64,000 nucleotides of DNA, from assembly GCF_028769735.1 (NCBI RefSeq), contig NC_088170.1, forward strand, positions 62,659,085 through 62,723,084, written 5' to 3'. Source of the DNA: Zonotrichia leucophrys gambelii. Its lineage: Eukaryota > Chordata > Aves > Passeriformes > Passerellidae. The notes beneath the pieces are model-generated. The model did not search any database. It worked only from the letters and a program-made list of their open reading frames with translations, and was not told where the DNA came from. Numbering within the stretch: position 1 is the first letter of the stretch; each line of letters begins with the position of its first letter. Positions 38,926 to 51,045 of this stretch are shown piece by piece. The translations under genes and the position numbers were made by a program.

Positions 38926-41900
38926 TTCTCACCTGTAGTAAACCTGCTATTTTTAGCCTGGACAAACCAGACATCAAAGTATAGATTTGTGCATATACAA
39001 AAGCATTTGCAAATCTCAGTAACTGTATCATAATTATCTGTTAATAACTTTCTTTATCTACCCTTTTTCTCCTCCTAAACCTTTCAAGTTGGAGATCCAA
39101 TATTAGGGCATTTTTCTCTGAATATCCTCATAAGGAATAACATTATACTTCTGATATTTCAACATTGGGATTTAAAATAAATCAAAATGCTGGTTTAAGG
39201 TGTGAGATGCAGCAAGCCCTCAGCCTGTTCTCAGTCATAATACAATGAATCCTGAGATTTAAAGAGTGTTACTTTAGCCTCATTTAAGAGCAAATAAAAA
39301 TGAATTCTTTTCTCTGAGTTTTAATTACTCTGAAGAATATGGCATTGGTTAGCTGTGCCTATTCTGTCAGTTTGTTTCATGCCTTGTTTTACTCAAGAGA
39401 GATAATCCACTTATCACTCCTGGGTGCTCCTCTTCAGGAGAAACAGTGTGAAACAGTTTGCAAGACAATTTGCTCCAGGGTCTATTCTGTGCAGAAAGGA
39501 TGGATGAAAATTTGACTAGGGGGGTTCAAAAAGCTATAAAGGAACATTTACAAGTCAAATTATTCCCTTTCAGAGGGTCATGCACCTTTCCAAAATCTTA
39601 TTAGAATGACTTCCTAGCATGTTTAAAGGTTTCTGTAGAATTTTAACAATTTTTTGTCATAAATAAAGATTAGATTGCCTATATTATTGAAATACAGTGA
39701 TAAGAAATTAAACCATTCTGTATTTCTTTGTTTATTATTTTGGCTGATGAACCACAGAGCTCAAAAATTAAGAAAAAAAAGCTTTTTTTTTAATCTTAAA
39801 CTACTCTGAATAGATGCAATTAAGTCCACAGTAAAATTTGCCTGTTAAAATATGATCACAAAGTATGTTTGGAGCTTCTTCTTGTTGTGCTTGTTTTTTG
39901 TTGTTTTTATTTCCTTTAATCTCTAACTTAGGCAAATTACTAGCATGACCAAAAATAAATTTAAAAAAGGAAAACTCCTGCAAGAGTTTACCAAAGTATA
40001 CTAAATGAGAACATATCTCTATCATATAATTTTGTAGAAATTCAGTAAGTATGTGTGCACCTTTAGACTTTCAATTAATACAAATCTATTCCTTCTGTTG
40101 TCCTATGGGAATATATTTACTGGACCTTTACTAGAACATTCTGAAAATTTCTGTTCAGGTTCAATCAACTGTAGAGGGAGACAGTTTCTTACTCAGAGAA
40201 CGTTGTTTAATTACACTCAAAGTATGAGGCTCAAAGGACAATTGGAAAGGCCGTAAAGTGAACCTTTGAGAAATGGCTGGACAGAGAACAGAAGATTTTG
40301 GTATTCGGGACATGGACTAGAGGGTAATAAAAAAAAAGAAGAAAAAAGAAAGGTAGGAAAACCTTACTGTCTTGGAAGATTTGGGTGAGGTGCTCCACTG
40401 ATCTTGTAGAAAGATTACAATTTTCTGACTGAAAATCCTCACAACAATAAGGCCAGCCACAGAGGATGACAGAAGCACTGTGAGTTCTCATTCACTCAAA
40501 AAAGACTCTGACATACTCCTAAAAGACTCTTTGCTTGAGATGAACCTCAGGGGCTGAGGACTGAGGAATGATTGAGGAATGATATTTTGCACATATACAG
40601 AATCTTCAACAGGAGAAGATGCAACATTTCCATGACAATGCTATTTATATCTAGATATCTTTCTCCTGTTAGAAGAAATGGCATCTTGGGATTACCTAGC
40701 AAATTCACCCTTATAAAATGTATGGAAATATTTCCCCATATATTTTTTAAATGGATAAATGGTTGGTAGGTGGAAAATACCATCTGGAGCTTATTGAGCA
40801 ACTGAGCAACTTCACAGGACAGATATACCAATCATGATCTACAACTGAATCAAGATATTAATCATGTGGTTTTAATTATTAGTTTCAATCTTTACATGGA
40901 TGAAATTGAGTTTTTTATAATGTCTGTAATACTTTAACCATGTTATAAGAAATCTTTGAACAAGGTATATTGCACTTTCTGAAACAATTACAGAAATTGG
41001 CTTGCATAACTTAATGGAGACCACAATATGTATAATAAGATTCACTGAAGCTTAAGAAGATGAAGTATTTCATCTGCTCAGGGCAGAATACCCACAGTAA
41101 GATAGCATGCAACAATGCATATCATAAAAATAACTAATACAGTGTCCAAGAACAAAACTCTGATTTTTTTATATTATTAAGTAGTACAAAAATACAGACT
41201 ATGAGAAGAGAATATATTCAGAGAAACAAAGATTATCATAGACAGGATCACAGTTGTTTATATTGACCATTTGGTCATGCCAGCAAAGTAATTAGCACTC
41301 TTTTCCAATATTTACTTAAAACTATCCTGATATATGTTAATAGCACAAAAACTATTCCCAACAAAACATTAACACATGTGGGCAAACAATTACAAAATGA
41401 GCATGTGTTCTCTGGAGATTGCACTTATGTAATTGCCTAAATTCTGTTGTCATATCCCCATGAGCTGAACTCAAGCCCCGTTGCTACAGTTTGGTTTCAG
41501 GCACCCAGAAACAAATTCTCATTGTCATTTTAGTATCTCACATTTCTTTGCCTGCGTCTACTGGTTTAAAGATCCTCTGAGTCCCCTGCCAGATTTGTCA
41601 GGCCTGTGTGGATGACTTGGATGACTAAAACATTTCACACAGCAGTAGAACTGCGTGTTCAATCAACTAAATTTATTCTTCACCATTTTAAAGAGATTAA
41701 CCCAAGGCTACTTTTTATAGAAGTTATGCCCTAAGAATGTCTGAAAATGTAAAAAAAAGAGTACCAGTATGAAAAAGTTTTACATGTAACTCTAAGTCAT
41801 TATTTGCAAATAAAAGTACAAATACCAGCTATGGGAAATCTGTACAGTTAATGAAAAGTGGGAATGAATATTTGCTTCCACTTAACTCCAGGGCTCATCT

Positions 41901-43946
41901 GGTCCAAAACACAGGTAAGTGAACTAAAGAAAATGCATGGTTTTAAGATTGTAGTTTTCTTTTATTCATCTATAAAAAGAATGCCAAAATAAATCTGTAA
42001 TTCTGAAGTAATTCTCAGTTAATAGTAAGTTCCTCTAAATTCTGAACTACTTTCCCAAAACATAATTACATTTACATGGTGAAACTCAAATGCTCTTGAT
42101 TGTTTTCCAGCTTTTAGTTTAACTTATCCTTTTAAACTGACCTTTCCCCTCTTAGTCAGCTGGAAATCAGACACTGAAATCCAGGCTGACTGCACCAGCC
42201 TCTCTCAATGGCCAAAACCACTCAATATGACCCAGTCATTTTATCAGAATAGGAGTTGTAACACTTAGAGCTCCCAAGGTAGCAGAGGTGAATTGCATTG
42301 TAAGAGAAAATTAGGAAATTGCAGCTCTTAAGTAATTTGCAAATTTTGAAGACAAGAAGAAACATAACTTTGGAAAGGTAATTTCAGACCAAACGTTACA
42401 CACACATCTTTCAGAATGTTTCAAAAGGTGGTTTGGGTATTGTTTGGTTTATTGTTACTTGGATTTGTTTGGGTTTGGCGTTAATTAATAACACCAACAA
42501 GAAATGAAAATATTTTGTATTTTTAGGCTCTGAAATTTAGGATGCAAGATATAACCCAAGGGGCAACTTACGATGAACAAGATAATGAAAATATATTTTT
42601 TACAATTATAAATCTGCATAAAACTCATAATGATAAAATAAAAATAAAAAATTCCCAACTTCCCATTTTCATCCCATCATTTCTCTTTTAGAAAACAGAT
42701 TTTTTTTAATGCTTAAATATAATATTGAAAAATTCAATTTTGATAGGAAGACTATTAAAGTATTCCATATTTGATATTTGATAAAGCAAATTATTAAGTA
42801 TTTTTTAATGAGTACTATGTATGGAAATTTTTAGTAAAATGCATATATACGAGTAAGAATTCTTGTTTTGGAAAAGAGAACTTTTCAGATCTACCTGTAA
42901 ATTCTAATTTGATTTCTTCAGCTCTGTGAAACATTAGATGCTTTTACTCAAATATAGAACCAGCAATTATTTTCTCATGTATAGAGATTCTGGAAACCTG
43001 AAAAATGTTGATTTTTTTAAATGACTAAGCTTAAGGTCCATTTATCAATTATAAATATAAATTTTGATTTATTAATTAATTGATACTCCAAGCTTCATTG
43101 AAATGCATCTAAATGAAAAAGGTCTTATTTTAATAATAAAATGAAGGTCATGGTTGTTAAGTTTTATATTTAAGGTCAATATAAACATACACTTGAAAGA
43201 ATATACCTCATATGTAAAGGGAAATGTAATTTTCATAAAATGTCCTTTAGTACAAAACACTCTCCATTTTCATGTGTATTTCCATTATTACACATTAAAA
43301 AGATAACCACATTCCCTATGAAATTTTGAAAGTCATTCTGTCTGGTGCTTTCCAGCTCCAATATTACAGTGTCTTTTTATTTCTCAGCACCACATTAATA
43401 CCAAAATAAAATCACTCAGGATTTCCCAATCCAATAAATGTTTCATTATAGTTCATCTGCATTAAGTGCAGCAGTCAAACCTGCTCAGCTAATATTTTTA
43501 TTTTAAATTAATGTTTTATGTAAAAACTAATATTAATAATTAATTTATGAAGTAAATATTCTGAAATGTTATATAAATAGAGCCTGATACGAATTAGATA
43601 TATATTATTCGAATCCACTGAGCACTGAGTCTGCTCCATACTTTGTATGTTTTCTTTGAAAAGCAATGAACATCAGAAGACAGATATTATTATATATTAT
43701 TCATTGCAATCTAACTATTTAATTACTTTAAATATACAGGTAGGGCCCCATTCTCATTTAAACTGAAGAATCATTACACTGGAGTTCTGTCTAAAGGACC
43801 CCTAGAGAAAATGAAAGTCAGGATTTTAATCTACAATACAAAGAGAGCATAGACTAATTTTTCATAGCATGACAAGCCAAAGAAATGGGCACATCCTTCC
43901 TAAAAAGATGGGGTACCACTGTGGAGCTGTTTGTATTTCTTTTTAC

Positions 43947-44014
43947 CTTCTGAATCAGTCACTCCCACTCCCGACTGCTTCACTGGTTCTTGTCCATTCT
44001 GGCTCATCTTCCCT
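43947..44014 (-). CDS. PCLO: PCLO short exon (68 nt): linker before C2B
   Basis: This 68-nt exon completes an Ile codon (AT|A), encodes 22 residues ([15 protein letters not shown] then VGVTDSE) and leaves one G to start the next Gly codon. It corresponds to the Piccolo segment that I remember in mammals as [15 protein letters not shown] followed by VGVGLADTE, so this copy is about two residues shorter. The acceptor is TTTTCACAG and the donor GAAG|GTAAAA. The phases (1 base in, 1 base out) are exactly what the flanking exons need, and leaving it out gives an immediate stop. The segment is Gln/Gly/Ser-rich, probably unstructured linker between the Ser-rich region and C2B. Confidence 0.96.
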
Positions 44015-47000
44015 CTGTGAAAAGGTATGGTTGCTGTTGTCAATAAACCATAGAAAGATAAAAGCTAAAACAATGATATATCTAAGCTAATGAGGCTTGG
44101 TTCTTTTAAGAATATTATATTTTTTCTCTTTTGAAGGCAGCTGCAATCACATCTTGGTAAGCCTGTACATTCTTACAGAATGGGTCCATCAGGTGCTGTC
44201 TGCTACCTGCCCCACATCAGTCTGGGGCTACAAATCTCTTCTCACTTTATCTTGTCATACTCAAAAGTGAAATAAATAATAAGCAGTCATAAAAATTGAT
44301 ATTTGGTCTACCATACCAATTCAATTACTTCAAAGGTAAGGTTTGTGGTTGTCATCTTCTTAAATCATTGCTTTACTTTATAGTTTAGATTAAGCATAAG
44401 AAACAATTCTGAAAACTTAACATTAATCCTAAACAGAGTGGAATAAATCATGCCCTAGAGTTCACTATTTTCCTGAATTTTGTGTACAAAGAACCTTCAT
44501 TGGAATCTTAATAACTACTTTTACCAAATGAAAGTTAAATATAAGCTATCTTTAATTATACTTGTTGCAAGCTCAAAGGCATGATTAAAATCACTCTCAA
44601 ACATTTGTGCTTCTAGTTTCCTTTTTGCCCTAAGACTCTGACTGCTGTGATAGACACTATAAGGCATTATCTTCAGTTGCATGTGATTTCTTGGGTATTA
44701 AAGGGTCAGCACTGTTCTTGTCTACCTGAGTAGAAAAGTGTCAACCTGTGAGAAGAAAACTTCATGTGTGAAGTTGTCCAAATTCACAGGGAACAAAAAA
44801 ATTAGTATAAAATCAGTTTTTCAAGTGATTCTGTATTGAGTTTAAACTGAAAGCTATTTCCTTCTTCTGTAGATAATGCTTCATAAATCCTTACAAATAT
44901 GATACAAGAATTATTTCTCCCAAGGGTTATATTCATTATACATCATTAAATTGGTTTTCACCTTTGCATTCAAAATGTATTTTATTTTACAGCCAATAAT
45001 ACTGCTATAAAGTGTTACACAACACAAAAGCATAGAGAATCTGGTCTTTATCAGAGATAAGAACATGAGTAGCTTTCAAGAATATTACAACTGGATAATA
45101 GGAGTATTTAAAAAAAAAACCAAATTAGAAAGAATTTACAAGATATATTCAGATTGATGTAACTGTATAATAATTATTAATTTCCCTTGATAATTATAGC
45201 TACTTAATATTGGCAAGTATTCTAATTAGTTACCTCATCAAACAATTCCTATGGTGTCACTATTTAATTATTTTATTTTGCTTCAAGACTAATTGTTGCT
45301 ATGGTTAAAGCACTTGGACTAAAACAAAGAGCGTAAAACTCAGCATACCCAACAATTTCTATTGATAGACCAGAAACTTAGTCTAAGCAGGGAGCTTATA
45401 ATCAAAAGAGAATTTAAATGCCAAGATACTTAAAAATATTTAGCCCTTTTAATACTTCACATCCAAATCGTAAGCTGTGTGCTTATGGATTTGCTGAATT
45501 AGTGTACAAGGTCTGAGTCCCTGAAGTCATTATCAAGCCAGTGTGAGTGCAAATGATGAGTAGAATTAAAATTATACATATATTCAGATAAATAAGAATT
45601 TTTTTACAGAATTTAAAATGGAAACAGTTATCTATTTTAAACATTCTCTCCATGAATGATCTGATGCTAAACAGTTATTTTGTCATTCATTTTCTCCCTG
45701 GGGAGATAACATGAAAAATGAAGCAGGTCCTGTCTGTAAAAGATTTCTGTGTAATTTTAAATACTCTGTAAGCATATAAATAACTTAATTTAAAATGCCA
45801 TAATAAAAAAAAAAAAAAGTGGCCTTACAAAAAATGAGACGTGGATATATTTTATATACTTAACTATAATTCATGAGAAAAAATTTTTTATGAGAAAATC
45901 TGAGGCTGTGGAGACTTCCTCCTGCTTTTCAGTAGAAGTGGGGCTGATTTCAGGCTTAGGAGACCAATGAGTCTGTCAGCCAAATAGCAAGGAACTGTAG
46001 GCACTGTCACATTGCCAGTCAATACACAGTAAGTGATGTTGTTTGGACTCAAATTTGGCATGTGTGAACAGAAAATTTCTATTGAGAGCTCCATCTTGTG
46101 TTATTGTGCACATAGATTTTATGTATCTTTGCTTTTCTCACTAGGAATGACAGCCCAATAATTTTCTTTTGATTTTGATTTTGTCAAAGTTCATCTTTGT
46201 TTTCCCCTTTTAACTTCGAACAACATGAGTGAAAAATCCCATGCAAATCAAACAATTAGCACCCTACAATCTAAATCACATAATCCTGCTAGATTCTGAA
46301 GGTGAGATTGAAGTCTTAGATTTATCTCTATTTTCCCTTTAGTTACTAACAAGATGTAGACAAATACCATTGTACTTTATTTATTAAATGATAAATACTC
46401 AGAAATATCACAGTTCTAGAGAATTTTCACTTCATTCAAGTTTTTCTAGGAAGCTTATATCTTTCACGACTAATAGTTCACAACTTCAAGGAAAAAGCAA
46501 AAATTTTTTGTTCCAGAGAAAATATTGAACAACTATTGCAGACAATGAATGAACAATGAACACCAACTAATATTTTGAGAACAGTCAATCTGTAAACTTT
46601 TTAGGACAGAATCACTAAATTGATCAGAAGTTACTTTGTCCTATTAGGGAATATAAATGAAATTGATAAATGATGGTGCATGCTGATAGAGGAGATGAAA
46701 AAATTCTGGCAAAACTTTTCTCTGTGGAGTACTAAAAATTTTGGATAATTAAATCATTTTATAGAATCATTGCACTGATAGCAGCTTGATAATTCCTACA
46801 GGGACTCTGTACCAAAAACCTTTTTCCAGCCAAGAACTGAGAAATTCTTTTGAAACTCCTAAAAACTTGGGAAAAGCTGTGGTGTATCCAGAATGTGAAT
46901 TCCCCTTGCACTAGTAACATCTCTTTACAGAGGGAGGAAAATCTGAAAATTTAAACTAAGCTTTCTCAATCCTACAATAGTTGTACTTATAAACATAAAC

Positions 47001-47288
47001 TAAGCCTATCTCTACACACATTCATCAAGGGCTGAGACCAGCACATCTCCTACATGACAGGAAGAAATTCACAAGGTTGAGGAAGAGGTTTGATTGGTCA
47101 TTAACATTTCCAATGCTCAACAAAGCAGAATAAAAGTGTGAACTGTGGGGAAATCCCCCCTTTAGCTGCCATTCTACTGCATAACTCAAGTCTGCAGAGG
47201 AAACTGCATGAGAAGATGACTGGCACAGTGAAAGTGCTATAAATTGTGCTAAAATGGAGGATACAATATAGGAATGCAGAAACCTTAC
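44015..47288 (-). other. PCLO intron (3.3 kb)
   Basis: Donor GTAAGG at 47283-47288 and acceptor TTCACAG at 44015-44021. It is AT-rich, with an A-run near 45806-45820. The minus-strand ORF at 45888-46094 has no recognisable content, and no repeat family was recognised. Confidence 0.85.
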
Positions 47289-47430
47289 ATTCTGGGGATG
47301 GGAAATAGGTTATTCTCTCCCGTGGCACTGCTGCTGCCTTCGCTATCCATGCTGTATCCACTGCCAAAGCTACTGGCTGACGAGCCAGTGGAGACAGAGC
47401 TTTCTGCAGGTCGGTGATTAGCAGACCTTG
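47289..47430 (-). CDS. PCLO: PCLO exon: Ser/Gly-rich linker
   Basis: This 142-nt exon completes a Thr codon (A|CA), encodes 46 residues starting [17 protein letters not shown] and ending NNLFPIPR, and leaves AT of an Ile codon. It matches the Piccolo linker [33 protein letters not shown] (mammalian start KPPNHRPAE, from memory). It is Ser/Gly-rich and likely disordered, a plausible phosphorylation target. The acceptor is CTGTACAG and the donor AGAAT|GTAAGG, a near-consensus donor. Because this exon is skipped when the preceding exon is read through its donor, it is specific to the long, C2B-containing form. Confidence 0.97.
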
Positions 47431-48864
47431 CTGTACAGGGCAGGAACATTTGGTTACCAAAAACTTTTAAGACATCAGTAGCACTGACATGAAGAAAAAA
47501 AAAGTAATTTATCAAAATCACATGCTGCAAACACTTTCACTTTTATATTTTACATTCAAATATTGCTTTATCATATTTTGCAGATGAAGTTTGTTTTCAT
47601 GTATATGGTGCTCTAAACCAAATAACACACCACCATATTTTTTTTCTCCCGTCATGTTAATAGTTCAAATCAACAGCCTGAAGGAAAAAACAAGACCAGG
47701 ATAGAATGGTTAACACTGCTTTTCTGATTAAAGTGGCAGAAAACCAGTTTTTCATCTTAAATATTTCATACAATAATCTTGTAAAAATGAAAGCCCCAGT
47801 GGGGCTTTCCTCATATTCTTTATGAAATGTTCTTTGCATTAGGTGATTTTGAGGAGAGGAGTTTGCAAAGATGTGTAAGCACACAACCTATAGTCACAGA
47901 GAATATCCCCACCCCTCTTCAGACATAACACAGCTATGCATTATATTTCTCAACTGCTTCTACCCATCTGGATCTCTCTTACTATGTGCATAGAATTTTA
48001 ATGAACATAATTTGATGGGAGATGCCTAAATCGAATTTTATACCATTTGGTGTTAGAATACCATATGTTAGTTTTACTTCAGATTGCCTTATTTTGTGTT
48101 TTGGACATTACTGCACTACATGAACAAATCATCCAGTATTTTGCATTTTGCAAGTTGAGAAATACAAAGGAAAAAGGACACTGTGACATTACACATAGTA
48201 ATTAATACAGGAACAATAGAGTAGCTATTCTCATATTGAATAACACAATTGTCTGGGAATATTAATATAGATTTGGGTTGTTGTTTATTTTTTTCTAAAT
48301 GTCCTCTAATACATCTGCTATTTTCATGTTTCATCTATTTCAACCTACTGAGCATATATACTGAAGATAGAAAATAATGTTTTGCAAAGTTATTTTTCTA
48401 TGAAGACTTAATGAGATTTTATGTTATTTTGCTGAACTGTGAAACTCCTATATAAGTAGTTAAAAGAGATTCTTCTTTAAAAATAAATTGGACAAGTATC
48501 TAACTGGAATTTTAATAAGAGCCAGAGCCCCAACAGTGTCTTGCTTTAAACTGGTAATCAATATTTTTTATGTCTGACTAACTGAATAATATTTTTGGTG
48601 AAGATCGCTGCCTGCTGCCTGATGTGGGACCAGGAAGCTGAGTATAACTCCTCAAACGTAATGCAAAAACAGGTGAGTAATTTGAACTGGAAGCAATAAA
48701 TGAAGCAATTCTCATGTCATCAATCCTTGGGCAATCCCAAGGAATTGGGATAAGGAATCCATATTCTCCATGGTGATTCTTCACTGGTAAACCAAGTTGC
48801 CACATAACTTTTTGATCATTTCAACTCTATTAATGTCCTTTGTTCCACTGTTGCCCACAGCCAG

Positions 48865-48961
48865 AAATGGAATCTGTCAATGGAAGGTTGTTTTCAGATG
48901 AAATGGAATCTGTCAATGGAACGTTGTTTTCAGATGAAATGGAACGTTTTTTTCAGATAAA
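48865..48961. repeat. 36-bp tandem repeat, about 2.7 copies
   Basis: Copy 1 at 48865-48900 and copy 2 at 48901-48936 differ at one base (GGAAGGTTG versus GGAACGTTG). A third, internally deleted copy runs to about 48961. Each unit starts AAATGGAA and ends TTTTCAGATG. High identity suggests a recent duplication. Confidence 0.95.
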
Positions 48962-49080
48962 ATTATCCTTTAGCTCTATTCCATGACTTTACACATTGAT
49001 CAATTGATCATAGGCTGCCTTCTTGGATGTAAATACAAAAGGAATACATTTTAAAATCATGGTGTTATCAGCAGATACTC

Positions 49081-49710
49081 TCAATATCTCACCTGGAGGA
49101 AAGCACCCGTGTTTTTCCAGAGAGACAGCCAGCTGGGGTGGCTGTGTGCAGTGGTTGCTCTATCACTTTCAGCTGATGGTGCTGTGTGTGAATTCCTGTG
49201 CCTGTGGTGACATGTCAGCAAAATGCTGCTGAGAGGTGCTGGGCAAGAGTGATGTTTCAGAGAGGAGAGGTCAAACTCTCTATTATAACATATTATTGCC
49301 TGTTGCCCTGTCTTTAACAGCCTGAATTGTGGCTCTCTCATGACTGTCCCAAACTGATTCATTACCTCAGTTCTCATTGTCTTTGCAAGACCTCTATGTC
49401 TCCCAATGTTGTCTGTTTGGAATTCTGAGGGTTCCTTTAGTTTAGGTTGTTCTGTTGGGGTTTTTTTTTTTTTTGTGCCATGGCATGACAAATGCCTCAC
49501 AGGTGAGTACAAATGGGAGATCAACACATCTGCAAAACCCATGGAAGCCAAAACAATATTGTGCCAGCACAGAAAAGAATCTTCAGTTCTTCCCCTAGGC
49601 ATGAATTTACTTAGTGTACCATAAATCACCATGACATATGTGGCCTGAAAGGATCTTTCATATCTAGGATTTTCCTTTTTTTTACTGATTTTTTCTGCAA
49701 AAACTAGCAT
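49081..49710 (-). other. Unexplained 209-codon open frame in PCLO intron, sense strand
   Basis: A 209-codon ATG-started frame lies on the PCLO strand within the 12.5-kb intron. The product would be His-, Ser- and Arg-rich in its C-terminal half, without hydrophobic membrane segments or known motifs; a run of Lys comes from an A-run. No splice sites joining it to PCLO were identified. Most likely noncoding. Confidence 0.15.
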
Positions 49711-51001
49711 TTCTTGTTTCTTTACTTGTGGATTTCTAAAACCAGTAAGAACCTAGAATTTAGTTCAATCCAGAAAAGCTTGAATGAATTCTTTAGAAAT
49801 GGGTTAGAAGTTTTGCTTCATCTATTTATAATCAACGCATAGCTGTTTCTTTTGAAACAGCTGCACCCTGATTACACATTCAGTATGCTGTATTTTTAGT
49901 TTTTCTACTGTTTTCACCAGTTCACATAATTTTCCATATTGATGTTTTTTTCCATAAGGTCACTTCACTTGGTGAATGGTTATAATGGATCCAAGTTTAG
50001 ATTCATGACTGGATTTTGAAAATTCTAAAGTTTAATGTTATTCTTTTTTTTTCTTTCCTGTCTGCTCTATGAAAGTAATGAATCACAGTGTCAGTTTGTG
50101 ACAAGATATGAAATCCACAAATAGATTTACAGCTGGTTTCATGTCAAATTCAGAATCTGGATACAGAGATCATCTCATAACTTGTGAGACACCCACATTT
50201 TCTACATGTCAGGATTTTTACAGATACATCTAGACCTCTAAGTTTCTGCTGGTTATACACAAAACTTTGGAGTTCTGATGATGCGGCAATGCTTGCTGTT
50301 ATGCAATATTTCCCCCGAGAGTTAGTATAACTATGGTTATAGTTCCACTCTATGTGGAAAGATAGAACTAGTTCCATGCTCTTATATTCAAGAAACTAGT
50401 ATGCACACTCATTTGCAGTCTTGCCCTTTCTTTTTGAATACATGCAAACGTTGTCATAGAAACTTTATCAAGAAAGTCAGATTTCACTCTATTGCTCCTC
50501 TAGTCTTACCAGTCTATGTAAGGTCTGAGAATTCCTGAAAGTGTCAGACCAATTTCCACCTTGCTTGGTTAATTGGGTTCATATCCACATAAAGGATAGA
50601 CAGCTATTGCATTATATTTAGTTTTAATTTTACTTTTAATTATGGTATTAGGGCAGGGTAATTCTGAGTTACAGAGCTTCTGCTTACATCTGCCTATGCT
50701 AGAAAATTCTTCAGTCCATGGATTTTGACAGCCAAGTTCTGGCAGGAGATGCTTTGGTCTGTAGCATTTGAACAGTTTCATATGGATTGACTTGAGTCCA
50801 AAGATTAGATATTGTCATCTGGTATCACACAGGTGCCTGGAGCTACAAGCTGCAGTCTTGCTTTACAGAAATCTACAATGTTTACCTAAATAAGAATGCA
50901 GGTGAAGGCACTTTTCATCATTTGAATATTAAGTACCCAGAGTGTTTCATTGCTTCCTTGCCCTTTGATTTTGCAAATTATTCTCTGGCTCTTAAGTGAT
51001 G

Positions 51002-51045
51002 CCCCCCCCCACCAAACCACCCCAAACCCAACCAACCCAATAAAC
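51002..51045. repeat. C-rich low-complexity tract
   Basis: A run of ten C followed by ACC/AAACC/CCAA-like units. On the opposite strand it reads as G-runs separated by T-rich spacers. Confidence 0.8.

Larger units (their letters stand above)
9402..43946 (-). other. PCLO large intron (34.5 kb) before C2B
   Basis: This intron takes up more than half of the window, with donor GTAAAA at 43941-43946 and acceptor TTCCAG at 9402-9407. It holds two CR1 copies (30280-31275 and 38553-38925), several microsatellites, a perfect hairpin at 37740-37786, a candidate microexon at 16730-16753, an exon-like plus-strand segment at 36572-36647 and an unexplained 189-codon plus-strand ORF at 33274-33843. I saw no recognisable gene on either strand in the remaining stretches, including 10-15 kb, 17-30 kb, 31.3-36.5 kb and 39-43.9 kb. 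Confidence 0.85.
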
